Source of the DNA: Sinorhizobium psoraleae
GTDB taxonomy: Bacteria; Pseudomonadota; Alphaproteobacteria; Rhizobiales; Rhizobiaceae
Direction of reading: 5' to 3'
Length of the DNA: 64,000 nt
Assembly: GCF_013283645.1 (NCBI RefSeq)
Contig: NZ_JABEKV010000004.1
Span: forward strand, 372,001-436,000
Shown: positions 1 through 8,548 of the stretch, piece after piece
How positions within the stretch are numbered: position 1 is the stretch's first letter
Layout: every line of letters starts with the position of its first letter
Program-made: the position numbers and the translations under genes
The notes under the pieces: model-generated
What the model was told of the DNA's origin: nothing
The model's database searches: none
The model's input: only the letters and a program-made list of their open reading frames with translations

Positions 1-963
1 GGTCTTGTTCCGCAAGGGCCCGATCTTTTCGACGATCATGTCGAGCGTCGGGCGTTCGCCCCTGGAGTGATTATCGAGCGCGAGACGCATCGCGGCCAGG
101 TGATTGCAGGTAGTGCCGCAGCAGCCACCGATGATCTTCGCGCCGGCGTCGACCGCCAGCCGCACATATTCCGCCATCAGCGGCGGCGTGCCGGAATAAT
201 GAATTTCGGAGCCGCGGAATTCCGGAATGCCGCAATTGCCCTTCACGACGACGGTCGCCTCCGGAGCCGCCGCGGTCATGTCGAGCAGTGACGACAGGAT
301 GTCGGAGGCGCCGACACCGCAGTTGGCGCCGACTGCAACCGGACCTTGGCCGATGTCGCCGGCGACAGCGTGAATGTCCTTGGGGTGAAGACCCATCATC
401 GTCTTGCCGGCTGTGTCGAAGGAGCCGGTATAGACGTAAGGAAGGCCGACATTGGTGGCCGCTTCGGCCGCCGCGCGGATTTCGTCCGGCGAGGACATGG
501 TCTCGATCCAGGCGATTTCCGCGCCGCCCGCCTTCAGGCCCTCGATCTGTTCGGCGAAGGCTGCGACCGCATCCTCGTAGGAGAGGGCACCGAGCGGGAT
601 CAGCAATTCGCCGGTCGGGCCGACGGAGCCTGCGGTGATGACCTTGCGCGGCGCCTTGTCGGCAACGGCGCGGGCGATCTCGGCGGCGCGCTTGTTGAGC
701 GCATGCACGCGGTCCTCGGCCTGATGCAGCTTCAGGCGATGACGCGTGCCGCCGAAGGAATTGGTGAGAATGATGTCGGCGCCGGCATCAACGAAATCCT
801 GATGCAGCTTGGTGATCCTTTCCGGCTTCGCCTCGTTCCAGAGCTCCGGCGCTTCGCCGGCTTCGAGACCCATGGCGAAGAGCGACGTCCCGGTCGCCCC
901 GTCGGCAAGCAGGACGCCCTTCCGGGCGAGGAGATCGGAAAGGGCATTGGCGGAAGCGGACAT
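1..963 (-). CDS. bmt: Homocysteine S-methyltransferase (betaine-homocysteine type), 3' end outside window
   Basis: Transfers a methyl group to homocysteine to form methionine in the cytosol. In rhizobia this family usually takes the methyl from betaine, independently of B12. The reading frame is open for 321 codons from the ATG at 963 and runs off the left edge, so the C-terminus is missing. A DGATGTSLF motif lies at residues 21-29. The zinc ligands are visible: Cys215 in a GANCG motif and Cys281-Cys282 in a GGCCGT motif. It lies 111 bp after a LysR gene on the same strand. A perfect 16-bp palindrome sits 36 bp upstream of the start and is a likely operator. Choline transport genes nearby suit a betaine role, but the methyl donor is inferred. 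Confidence 0.9.
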   Translation of the reverse strand, partial: MSASANALSDLLARKGVLLADGATGTSLFAMGLEAGEAPELWNEAKPERITKLHQDFVDAGADIILTNSFGGTRHRLKLHQAEDRVHALNKRAAEIARAVADKAPRKVITAGSVGPTGELLIPLGALSYEDAVAAFAEQIEGLKAGGAEIAWIETMSSPDEIRAAAEAATNVGLPYVYTGSFDTAGKTMMGLHPKDIHAVAGDIGQGPVAVGANCGVGASDILSSLLDMTAAAPEATVVVKGNCGIPEFRGSEIHYSGTPPLMAEYVRLAVDAGAKIIGGCCGTTCNHLAAMRLALDNHSRGERPTLDMIVEKIGPLRNKT

Positions 964-998
964 CGGTTTTTCCCGGCTGAATGAAATTACAACAAGAT

Positions 999-1014
999 AT
1001 AAAGATATCTTTAT
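999..1014. promoter_or_regulatory. Perfect palindrome upstream of bmt, candidate methionine-cycle operator
   Basis: ATAAAGATATCTTTAT is a perfect 16-bp palindrome, 36 bp upstream of the bmt start. It is strikingly AT-rich for this genome. Such symmetric sites suit an ArsR-type dimer. SahR, which controls methionine-cycle genes in proteobacteria, is a candidate, but I match it from memory only. Confidence 0.5.
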
Positions 1015-1074
1015 GTGATTGCAACCAACTTCGCAGGCGCGTGGCGGAAAAGTCGGAAAGCCGGCCTCAAGCTG

Positions 1075-1950
1075 TCATGCGCCGGGCCGTGGCTGCGGGA
1101 CATTCCACGGCAGGCCGTCTGCCAGAAGGGCGGCAAGGTCTGTCGCGGGCTTGCCGGCGTTGGCCCGCACGCGCAGGCTGAATTCGGCGACGGGCAGGGG
1201 CGGCAGGTCGAGATGCATGGGGGCGGGCGCCATTCCCGGCCCCAGGAACCGCGCCGTGCGCGTCGTCACGGCGATGCCGCTCACGACGGCGGCACGCAGA
1301 CCCGACAGGCTCGGGCTCGTCGCCGCGAGCCGAAACGGGCGCTCGGCCGATTCGAGCGCCGAAATGGCAGCGGACCGGAATCCGCAGGGCGGGTCGAGCA
1401 CGGCCAATGGAAGCTGCGCATCGACCGTCGCCAACCCCCTGTCGGAGCAAAGCCAGATCATCTCTTCTCTCAGCACGAGCAGTTCGTCGGTCGCGGTCGC
1501 CTGCCGCATGGTGAGCAGGATGTCGACCTGACCCTGATCGAAGGCCAAGGCCAGTTCCTTCGATCTGCCGATCCTGAGATCGAGGCGAACCCTTGGATGC
1601 GAGCGGGCGAAGCGGCGCAGGAGGTCGGGCAGCGTCGTATCGGCGAAATCCTGCGTGCTGGCGAGCGAAATCCGACCGTCGGCGCGCGCGCCCCTGAGGC
1701 TGAGCCAGGCATCTCGATGCGCGTCGAGGATGCGGCGAGCATGATTCACGAGTTCCTCGCCGACTGGCGTCAGCGAACGTCCACGGCCGGCCGGCGCCAG
1801 AAGCGGTTCGCCGATGAGCGCTTCGAGACGCTGCATCTGCGCCGTCACGGCGGACGGGGACCGATTGACGACCGCCGCGGCGCGGGCGAGCGAACCACCT
1901 TCGGCGAAGGCAAGAAAAGTGCGCAGGAGATCGGGGTCGATTGCGTCCAT
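1075..1950 (-). CDS. LysR-family transcriptional regulator
   Basis: A 291-residue LysR-type regulator. The N-terminal winged helix-turn-helix (about residues 5-65) contains the usual SLARAAAVVNRSPSAVTAQM helix pair, followed by a substrate-binding domain. The ATG at 1950 gives the conventional N-terminus (MDAIDPDLL), so longer upstream starts are not used. It is transcribed away from a tautomerase gene 106 bp distant. Divergent LysR genes usually control that neighbour. The downstream bmt gene, on the same strand, could also be affected by read-through. The effector is unknown. Confidence 0.85.
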   Translation of the reverse strand: MDAIDPDLLRTFLAFAEGGSLARAAAVVNRSPSAVTAQMQRLEALIGEPLLAPAGRGRSLTPVGEELVNHARRILDAHRDAWLSLRGARADGRISLASTQDFADTTLPDLLRRFARSHPRVRLDLRIGRSKELALAFDQGQVDILLTMRQATATDELLVLREEMIWLCSDRGLATVDAQLPLAVLDPPCGFRSAAISALESAERPFRLAATSPSLSGLRAAVVSGIAVTTRTARFLGPGMAPAPMHLDLPPLPVAEFSLRVRANAGKPATDLAALLADGLPWNVPQPRPGA

Positions 1951-2056
1951 AATTCGATTGTACAGAACCATTCGTGCAAAACAATTTGATTTTTTCGATG
2001 CACCGTTGGTGGCAAGGTCTGTCGCAAGGCAACAGTCATCAGAGAAGGAGCCTGAT

Positions 2057-2467
2057 ATGCCCATCATCAACATCACCGTCACCGGCCGGCCGGATCCGGA
2101 TCGCTCCGCGGAACTCGCAGCGAAAGTGAGCGATCTCACCCAGGAGCATCTGCGCAAGGATCCGACCGTCACCGCCGTCGCGGTGACCTATGTCGATCCG
2201 CAGCACTGGTTCGCCGGGGGAAAGTCGATCGCGTCGCAGGAGACGAACAGTTTTTGGCTCGACATCAAGGTGGTCGACGGCACCAACACCAAGCAGGAAT
2301 TGGCCGCTTACATCGAAGCCATCTTCGCTGTCTTCGAGACGCTTCTCGGAAAAGTCCATCCGGAGAGCTACGTGCTCGTTCACGAAGTTTCCGCCGCTGC
2401 CTATGGCTATGGCGGTAAGACGCAGGAATTCCGCTTCATCAGCGGCAAGCTCAAGTCGGCTGCATAA
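2057..2467 (+). CDS. Tautomerase-family (4-oxalocrotonate tautomerase-like) protein
   Basis: A 136-residue protein starting MPIINITV. The proline exposed after removal of the initiator Met is the catalytic base in this family. The ATG at 2057 follows a good ribosome site (GAAGGAG), so the in-frame upstream extension is rejected. It is about twice the size of the classical 62-residue 4-OT, so it belongs to a longer tautomerase branch. It is divergent from the LysR gene at 1075-1950, its probable regulator. The substrate cannot be read from sequence. Confidence 0.8.
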   Translation: MPIINITVTGRPDPDRSAELAAKVSDLTQEHLRKDPTVTAVAVTYVDPQHWFAGGKSIASQETNSFWLDIKVVDGTNTKQELAAYIEAIFAVFETLLGKVHPESYVLVHEVSAAAYGYGGKTQEFRFISGKLKSAA

Positions 2468-2490
2468 AGCAATTCCCTCCGGAATTGCTT
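2467..2490 (+). terminator. Hairpin immediately after tautomerase gene
   Basis: AAGCAATTCC pairs with GGAATTGCTT around a 4-nt loop, giving a 10-bp perfect stem that begins at the stop codon. No strong U-tract follows, so it may be a processed 3' end or a weak terminator. Confidence 0.5.
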
Positions 2491-2528
2491 AGCTTCAAAA
2501 AGAGTGGATCGGACGGCTGCGCATGCAG

Positions 2529-2554
2529 GAAGGGCGCCCGCGCGGGCGCCCTTC
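2529..2554. terminator. Bidirectional GC-rich hairpin between convergent genes
   Basis: GAAGGGCGCCCG and its reverse complement form a near-perfect stem between the convergent tautomerase and choV genes. It can act in both directions. Confidence 0.6.
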
Positions 2555-2578
2555 GTGACGTTCAATCGTCATTCCAGC

Positions 2579-3625
2579 CTATGCCGCCTGGCGGTCGGTG
2601 TGGCTCGTCGGGGTCACCATGGCGGCGATGATCGTCTGCAGGTCGATGGCGCCGATCGGCCGGCCGTCGGTGTCGACCACATGGGCCGTATTGACATGTG
2701 CGCCGGTCATCGTGCGCGCGGCGGTTTCGAGAACCGTGCCCGCCGCCAGCGGCAGGCCTTCCGGGTTGCCGGAGAGCGGCCGCATGATCGTCTCCACATG
2801 GACGACGCGGCCGCGGTTCACTTCCTTGACGAAGGCGGTGATGTAGTCGTCGGCCGGCGACAGCACGATTTCCTGGCCGGTGCCCTGCTGTACGACGCGG
2901 CCGTCGCGCAGGATCGCGATCTTGTCGCCGAGCCTCAGCGCCTCGTCGAGATCGTGGGTGATGAAGACGACGGTCTTCTTCAATTCCTTCTGGAGATCGA
3001 GCAGCACCGATTGCATGTCCACGCGGATCAGCGGGTCGAGTGCTGAATAGGCTTCGTCCATCAGCAGGATGTCGGCGTCGTTGGTGAGCGCCCGGGCGAG
3101 GCCCACGCGCTGCTGCATACCGCCCGAAAGCTGGTTGGGATAGTGGTTTTCAAATCCCTTGAGGCCGACACGCTCGATCCAGCCGAGCGCCCGCTTTTCG
3201 CTCTCGCGCCGCTCGACGCCCTGGATCTCGAGCCCGTAGATCGTGTTTTCGAGAACAGTGCGATGCGGCAGCAGCGCGAATTTCTGGAACACCATCGCCG
3301 TCTTGTGGCGGCGGAACTGGCGAAGATCGTTTTCGTTCATCTTGCAGACGTCGGTGCCGTCATAGAGCACCTCGCCCGCCGTCGGGTCGATCAGGCGGTT
3401 GATGTGGCGAATGAGCGTGGACTTGCCGGAGCCGGACAGGCCCATGACCACCGTGATGCAGCCGCCGGGCATCAGGATGTTGATGTCCTGCAGGCCCAGG
3501 ACATGGCCGTGTTTCTCGTTGAGCTCGGCCTTGCCCATCCCTTTTTTGACGACATCGACATAGTCCTCGCCGCGCGGGCCGAAGATCTTGTAGAGGTTCT
3601 TTACCTCGATTGCGTGACTAGCCAT
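2579..3625 (-). CDS. choV: Choline ABC transporter ATP-binding protein
   Basis: ATPase of the choline uptake system (QAT/OpuAA family), 348 residues. Walker A is GLSGSGKST at 62-70. The LSGGMQQRVGLARAL signature and the ILLMDEAYSALD Walker B follow. A C-terminal CBS-like regulatory segment covers roughly residues 270-348. The ATG at 3625 has a GGAGG ribosome site; an upstream alternative would extend into choW. It overlaps choW by 8 bp, which indicates translational coupling. In rhizobia choXWV imports choline for oxidation to betaine. Confidence 0.92.
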   Translation of the reverse strand: MASHAIEVKNLYKIFGPRGEDYVDVVKKGMGKAELNEKHGHVLGLQDINILMPGGCITVVMGLSGSGKSTLIRHINRLIDPTAGEVLYDGTDVCKMNENDLRQFRRHKTAMVFQKFALLPHRTVLENTIYGLEIQGVERRESEKRALGWIERVGLKGFENHYPNQLSGGMQQRVGLARALTNDADILLMDEAYSALDPLIRVDMQSVLLDLQKELKKTVVFITHDLDEALRLGDKIAILRDGRVVQQGTGQEIVLSPADDYITAFVKEVNRGRVVHVETIMRPLSGNPEGLPLAAGTVLETAARTMTGAHVNTAHVVDTDGRPIGAIDLQTIIAAMVTPTSHTDRQAA

Positions 3626-4526
3626 GAATAACCTCCGAATGCTTCTGCAGCCGCCTGCCGAAGGCCTGGCTGGTACGATCGAAAATGATGGCGATGCCGA
3701 CGAGGGCAAAGCCGTTTAGGAAACCGACGGTGAAGAACTGGTTGGCGATCGCCTGGAGCACGTTCTTGCCGAGTCCGCCGACCCCGATCATCGAGGCGAC
3801 CACGACCATCGCCAGCGACATCATGATCGTCTGGTTGATGCCGGCCATGATGGTCGGCAGCGCCAGCGGCATCTGCACGTTCTTCAGTTTCTGCCAGGCG
3901 GAGGAGCCGAAGGCGTCGGCTGCCTCCAGCACTTCCTTGTCGACGAGCCGGATACCAAGATTGGTGAGCCGGATCATCGGTGGCACCGCATAGATGACGA
4001 CGGCGATCAGCCCCGGCACCTTGCCGATGCCGAAGATCATCACCACCGGGATCAAATAGACGAAGCTCGGCATCGTCTGCATGACGTCGAGGGCCGGGTT
4101 GACGAAGGCCTGCACACGGTCGGAGCGGGCCATAAGGATCCCGATCGGGATGCCGATCACGATCGAGATCAGCGTACAGACGGTGACCATGGCGAGCGTG
4201 ATCATCGTGTCGTTCCAGAGTCCGACGAGGCCGATCGCCACCATCGACAGCGCCGTGCCGATGGTAATCTTCACGTTGCGGCTACCGAAGTAGACGATGG
4301 CGACCATGATGATCAGCACGAAAATCCAGGGCGAACCGACGAAGGCCCGCTCCAGATAGTTCAGGAACCATTGAAGCGGCTGGACCACCGCGTCGATGGC
4401 ATTGCCGTAGCTGCGCACAAACCCCTTGAATCCGTCGTCGACGCTCTTGCGCGCCATGCGAATAGTGCCATCGTCTATGGCAGGGAACTTGCAGAGCAGT
4501 TCCGGCAAGAAACTGCAGATAGCCAT
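3618..4526 (-). CDS. choW: Choline ABC transporter permease
   Basis: Inner-membrane permease of the ProW/OpuAB family, about 302 residues. It has an N-terminal hydrophobic segment and a multi-helix BPD_transp_1 domain. The permease-ATPase coupling loop (EAADAFGSSAWQKLKNVQMPLALP) is clear. The start chosen is the ATG near 4526; a GTG at 4604 would add 26 unlikely residues. The start coordinate may be off by one base. It lies between choX and choV, and overlaps choV. Confidence 0.9.
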   Translation of the reverse strand: MAICSFLPELLCKFPAIDDGTIRMARKSVDDGFKGFVRSYGNAIDAVVQPLQWFLNYLERAFVGSPWIFVLIIMVAIVYFGSRNVKITIGTALSMVAIGLVGLWNDTMITLAMVTVCTLISIVIGIPIGILMARSDRVQAFVNPALDVMQTMPSFVYLIPVVMIFGIGKVPGLIAVVIYAVPPMIRLTNLGIRLVDKEVLEAADAFGSSAWQKLKNVQMPLALPTIMAGINQTIMMSLAMVVVASMIGVGGLGKNVLQAIANQFFTVGFLNGFALVGIAIIFDRTSQAFGRRLQKHSEVIHG

Positions 4527-4738
4527 TTTTTCCCCTTCTTGGCCCGGAAGTCTTATGCCGCCGGCTGCGTCTTCGGAACGACCGCGTGCGGCACTCCAGC
4601 GCACACCTGCTTGTGACCTCTTATGTGTCCCGGCGTAAGAAATGTGACAGCGGAACAGCGGTTCCGCTCTACTGTTTGCGACGTCAGGAAAAACACTGTG
4701 CCGCTGTGAGCCTAATCAGGCGTGCAATGCCGAGGCAC

Positions 4739-4765
4739 GGGCGGCGGCCGAAGCGGCTGCCGCCC
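4739..4765 (-). terminator. Hairpin between choX and choW
   Basis: GGGCGGC...GCCGCCC with an inner GCCG/CGGC pair forms a stable stem-loop 17 bp after the choX stop. It probably protects the choX message end or partly attenuates choWV, which would give more binding protein than membrane subunits. Confidence 0.5.
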
Positions 4766-4781
4766 ACCTGCGTTGCCTCTG

Positions 4782-5780
4782 TCAGAGGGCCGCCTTGACC
4801 TTCTCGGCAACCTCGGGACTGACCCATTGCGTCCACATGTCCTGATAGTTTTCGAGGAAGTGCTTCGCGGCGTCCTCGTTGGTTCCCTGGTTCTGGTCCA
4901 TCCACGCCAGAACCTTGTTCACCGTGCCGTTGTCCCATTTGCGGACTTTGACATAGTCCATTGCAACACCTGCCTTTTCGGCAAACGACTTCGTCACCAC
5001 GGTGAACACGTCCGAGATTGGATAGGAATTGACCTTCGGGCTCGGGCAATCGGGAACGGCGGAGCAAGCGTCCCACTCCTTCTTGTCGTGCTCGACGCCG
5101 AAGGAGAGGCGGGTCATCTCGTATTTGCCGAGAATGGCAGTTGGCGCCCAATAGTAACCGAGCCAACCGGTCTTCTTCTCGAAGGCGTTCGCGATCGATC
5201 CGTCGAGGCCGGCGGCCGACCCGGTGTCGATGAGTTCGAAGCCGGCTTTATCCGCTTCGAGTGCCTTGTAGAGATTGGCCGTCGAGACCTGGCAGTTCCA
5301 GCCGGACGGGCAATTGTGGATCGCCGCCTTGGAGGGGTCTTCCGGCGCCGGGAACAGGTCGGGGTGCTTTAGCGCGTCCTGAACGGTCTTGATGTCCGGA
5401 TGGGCGTCGGCCAGAAATTTGGGAATCCACCAACCCTCGACGCCGCCTTCGCTGAGGAGCGGTGCGGCCTGGATAAGGCGGCCTTCCTTGATCGCTGCGT
5501 CGAGCGGCGTGCGCACGGCGTTGACCCAGAGTTCCGGCGCCATGTCGGGTTGCGCCTTCTCGTTCATCGAGGCGAAGGTAGGCATCGTGTCGCCGGTGAC
5601 GAGCTCCACAGTGCAACCGTATCCGTTTTCGAGGATGAACTTGTCCACGTGGGCAGCAACGCCCGCGGAGGCCCAGTTCATCTCGGCAATACTGACGTCG
5701 CCGCATTCCGCGGCTTGCGCCGAGCCCGCCACGGCGTACAGGCCCGCGGCGAGAAATGTGGACGCGAGAAATTTCTTCAT
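4782..5780 (-). CDS. choX: Choline ABC transporter periplasmic binding protein
   Basis: 332-residue solute-binding protein with a typical signal peptide (MKKFLASTFLAAGLYAVAGSAQA) cleaved after the AQA motif. The OpuAC-type domain carries aromatic residues expected for a trimethylammonium cage (several Trp, including in the GWWIP and GYYWAP motifs). The ATG at 5780 has a GGGAGG ribosome site, and an upstream in-frame Met is rejected because it precedes the signal peptide. First gene of choXWV. It captures choline in the periplasm. Confidence 0.92.
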   Translation of the reverse strand: MKKFLASTFLAAGLYAVAGSAQAAECGDVSIAEMNWASAGVAAHVDKFILENGYGCTVELVTGDTMPTFASMNEKAQPDMAPELWVNAVRTPLDAAIKEGRLIQAAPLLSEGGVEGWWIPKFLADAHPDIKTVQDALKHPDLFPAPEDPSKAAIHNCPSGWNCQVSTANLYKALEADKAGFELIDTGSAAGLDGSIANAFEKKTGWLGYYWAPTAILGKYEMTRLSFGVEHDKKEWDACSAVPDCPSPKVNSYPISDVFTVVTKSFAEKAGVAMDYVKVRKWDNGTVNKVLAWMDQNQGTNEDAAKHFLENYQDMWTQWVSPEVAEKVKAAL

Positions 5781-6591
5781 CTTTGCAAGACCTCCCAGTC
5801 TTTGTGCAGCCAACGATCCAGGGTGCCGCAGGGTTACTGCTGTTCCGACACCAGACTTTATTCAGTGAGCAGCGCGAGGTTCGGCATCAGAAAGGCCAAA
5901 GTCATGCCCCGCTGCAGCAGTGTGGGAGTTCTTTCAAATCCTGACCGCGGAACCCTGTCGCCGGCCGGATCTCCTCTGCACCGCTGCGGCAAGCCTAGAT
6001 ATTCCCGAAGAGAAATCAACCTCTTCAATCGGAGGGCGGCGTCGAACGGCGTTGTCAGGCGCCTGTCCGCGCCGCTTGTCGCGCGCGCAATTTTTCGCCG
6101 TTGGCTGCGAATTTGAGCATTTACGACAACAATTGCCGCAAAATGCGGCCCGCAAGTCCGGGCCGTTTTCGAACATGGTTCAATCCGGACGTTTCCTGTC
6201 GCGATTGCGTCGCGGCATCGACCCGAAAATGTCGCGAAGAAAATTCAAAAAAAACCGCGATTCACCATTGATTAAGCCCTCAATAACCATCCGGTAACGA
6301 TGTCAGGCTAATTGTTTGCCTGCGGCGGGCGACTGCCGCAGGTCCGGATCAGGTATTGCGTGCCGGACCTTAAACTTCCCGATCTGGCTTGTTGTGCGGA
6401 CGGGCAGGGCGCTCTCGAGCCCGAAGAGAGTAGCGATTGCCGGCGTGTTGTGCCGGAGAGATCATGCGTTATGTTGACGGCCGCATCCCCTCGGCGGAGG
6501 TCGGGTGCGGCTTTCGTGTCGGGCCCGCTACCAAACCGACCAATAAAAAAGCCGCCCCGAGTGGAGCGGCTTGAATCGGGAAAGCGCCCGA
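5781..6591. other. Gene-poor region upstream of choX
   Basis: No convincing coding region found on either strand. It must hold the choX promoter. A stem CGGCCCG/CGGGCCG followed by TTTT at 6146-6169 could end a short plus-strand transcript. The minus-strand terminator of the 47-residue gene lies at 6545-6572. Open frames here lack ribosome sites and recognisable motifs. Confidence 0.4.
6545..6572 (-). terminator. Rho-independent terminator of small gene
   Basis: On the minus strand, AAGCCGCTCC and GGGGCGGCTT form a stem (one G-U/mismatch) followed by a run of six T. It lies about 20 bp after the stop of the small gene at 6592-6735. Confidence 0.75.
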
Positions 6592-6735
6592 TTATCCGAT
6601 ACTATACGTACGGATGAAACCGAGCGGGCCGCGAGGCGCGTCCATCTCCACATTGCGCACGCGGGACTGGCTCAACGGCGCCTTGGAGTTCCAGGCGATC
6701 TGAACGAAGTTGGGTTTGCTGAAGACGAACAGCAT
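6592..6735 (-). CDS. Small 47-residue protein of unknown function
   Basis: The frame begins MLFVFSKPNFVQIAWNS and ends FIRTYSIG. An AAGGTAG ribosome-like site lies upstream of the ATG, and an intrinsic terminator lies about 20 bp after the stop. A GC hairpin with a short loop (6756-6774) sits in the leader. A self-contained transcript with leader, start and terminator argues for a real gene or a dual-function small RNA. I do not recognise the family. It is too short for most gene callers. Confidence 0.5.
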   Translation of the reverse strand: MLFVFSKPNFVQIAWNSKAPLSQSRVRNVEMDAPRGPLGFIRTYSIG

Positions 6736-6983
6736 GACTTTTCTACCTTGGGAGTCCGGGGCTTCGCCCGGGGTTGTTTCGATGCCGCTGATATAGGCGC
6801 GAGCGGGTGGAATTTAAATGCCAATGTCGCCATCGCATGTCGCAATTCCGCTAGTCCTGTCGCGATTTCGAACAACGTTCGTGAGTGGCCGAAACGGGCC
6901 GTGATCGCGAATGGCGAAATGAGGTTGAATCCCGTCGAAAACGGGCCTTTGCCGGCGATGGTTTCGATGTTACGGGAGGTCGC

Positions 6984-8456
6984 ATGATACAGAAAATCAT
7001 GCTGCAGGGGACCGGCTCGGATGTCGGAAAATCGGTATTGGTGGCTGGGCTCTGCCGGCTCGCCGCCAATCGCGGATTGAAGGTCAGGCCATTCAAGCCG
7101 CAGAATATGTCGAACAACGCCGCGGTTTCCGATGACGGCGGCGAGATCGGCCGGGCGCAATGGCTGCAATCGCTGGCCGCGCGGGTGCCGTCTTCTGTTC
7201 ACATGAACCCGGTGCTTTTGAAGCCGCAGTCGGACGTCGGCAGCCAGATCATCCTCCAGGGCAGAGTGGCAGGCCAGGCGAAGGGCAGGGAATACCAGGC
7301 GCTAAAGCCGAAGCTGCTCGGCGCCGTTATGGAGAGTTTCGAACTGGTCTCCGCCGGGGCCGATCTCGTCATCGTCGAAGGCGCCGGGTCGCCAGCGGAA
7401 ATTAACCTCAGGGCCGGCGACATCGCCAATATGGGCTTTGCCACGCGGGCGGGCGTGCCGGTGGTGCTTGTCGGCGACATCGACCGCGGCGGCGTCATCG
7501 CCTCGCTGGTCGGCACGCACGCGATCCTGCCGGAAGAGGACCGGCGCATGGTCGGCGGCTATCTCATCAACAAGTTCCGTGGTGACGTGACGCTTTTCGA
7601 CGATGGCATTGCGGCCGTTCACCGCTTCACCGGCTGGCCCTGCTTCGGCGTCGTGCCCTGGCTGAAAAGTGCGGCCCGGCTGCCTGCCGAGGATTCGGTG
7701 GTGCTCGAAAAGCTCGCGCGCGGCGGCGGCAAGGCGCTGAAGGTCGCGGTGCCGGTGCTGTCGCGGATCGCCAATTTCGACGATCTCGATCCGCTGAGAG
7801 CAGAGCCGGAGGTCGACCTCGTTTTCGTTCGCCCCGGCACACCGCTTCCCGACGATGCCGGGCTCGTCGTCATCCCCGGGTCCAAATCGACGATTTCAGA
7901 CCTCAAGGATTTTCGCGCCGAGGGCTGGGATCGCGACCTCGAACGCCACGTGCGGCGCGGCGGTCGGGTGATCGGAATTTGCGGTGGCTACCAGATGTTG
8001 GGTGCGCGCGTCACCGATCCGCTCGGCATCGAAGGCAGCGAACGCGAGATCGCCGGTCTCGGCCTGCTTTCCGTCGAAACCGAGATGGCGCCGGAAAAGA
8101 CCGTGCGCAACAGCCGCGCCTGGTCGCTGGAGCACGACGTGGCGCTCGATGGCTACGAGATCCACCTCGGCAAGACTGCGGGCGCCGATTGCGATCGCGC
8201 GCCGGTTTCGATCGACGACCGCCGTGACGGGGCTATGTCCGCCGACGGCAAGGTGATGGGCACCTATCTGCACGGGCTCTTCGGCAGCGACGCCTATCGG
8301 ACCGCGCTGCTCAGAAGCTTCGGCATCGAAGGCGGTGGAGGCAACTACCGCCAGTCCGTCGATGCGGCGCTCGACGATATCGCCGGTGAACTCGAAGCCG
8401 TGCTCGATCCCGCCTGGCTCGACCGGCTGCTCGGCGGCGAGTGCAAGACCGAATGA
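6984..8456 (+). CDS. cobQ: Cobyric acid synthase (adenosylcobyrinate amidotransferase)
   Basis: Amidates side chains b, d, e and g of adenosylcobyrinic acid a,c-diamide using glutamine and ATP. 490 residues, normal for the family. The N-terminal dethiobiotin-synthetase-like domain carries the P-loop-like GTGSDVGKS near residue 10. The C-terminal class I glutamine amidotransferase domain has nucleophile Cys333 in GICGGYQ and His430 in TYLHGLFG. The ATG at 6984 has a GGGAGGT ribosome site. It stands alone, away from the other cob operons, and I see no cobalamin riboswitch in its leader. Confidence 0.95.
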   Translation: MIQKIMLQGTGSDVGKSVLVAGLCRLAANRGLKVRPFKPQNMSNNAAVSDDGGEIGRAQWLQSLAARVPSSVHMNPVLLKPQSDVGSQIILQGRVAGQAKGREYQALKPKLLGAVMESFELVSAGADLVIVEGAGSPAEINLRAGDIANMGFATRAGVPVVLVGDIDRGGVIASLVGTHAILPEEDRRMVGGYLINKFRGDVTLFDDGIAAVHRFTGWPCFGVVPWLKSAARLPAEDSVVLEKLARGGGKALKVAVPVLSRIANFDDLDPLRAEPEVDLVFVRPGTPLPDDAGLVVIPGSKSTISDLKDFRAEGWDRDLERHVRRGGRVIGICGGYQMLGARVTDPLGIEGSEREIAGLGLLSVETEMAPEKTVRNSRAWSLEHDVALDGYEIHLGKTAGADCDRAPVSIDDRRDGAMSADGKVMGTYLHGLFGSDAYRTALLRSFGIEGGGGNYRQSVDAALDDIAGELEAVLDPAWLDRLLGGECKTE

Positions 8457-8548
8457 GGCCGTGGCGAAGCGCGGAAGCCACCGGCACCCGGCGCCCGGCG
8501 GTGCCAATTTGTTGCTTCTCCGGATTCCGCATTTAAGCTACGCTTAAA

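Noticed and set aside
5400..6297. Plus-strand frames running from choX into the spacer
   Set aside because: Mostly opposite choX, no ribosome site, no family resemblance in the part beyond choX.
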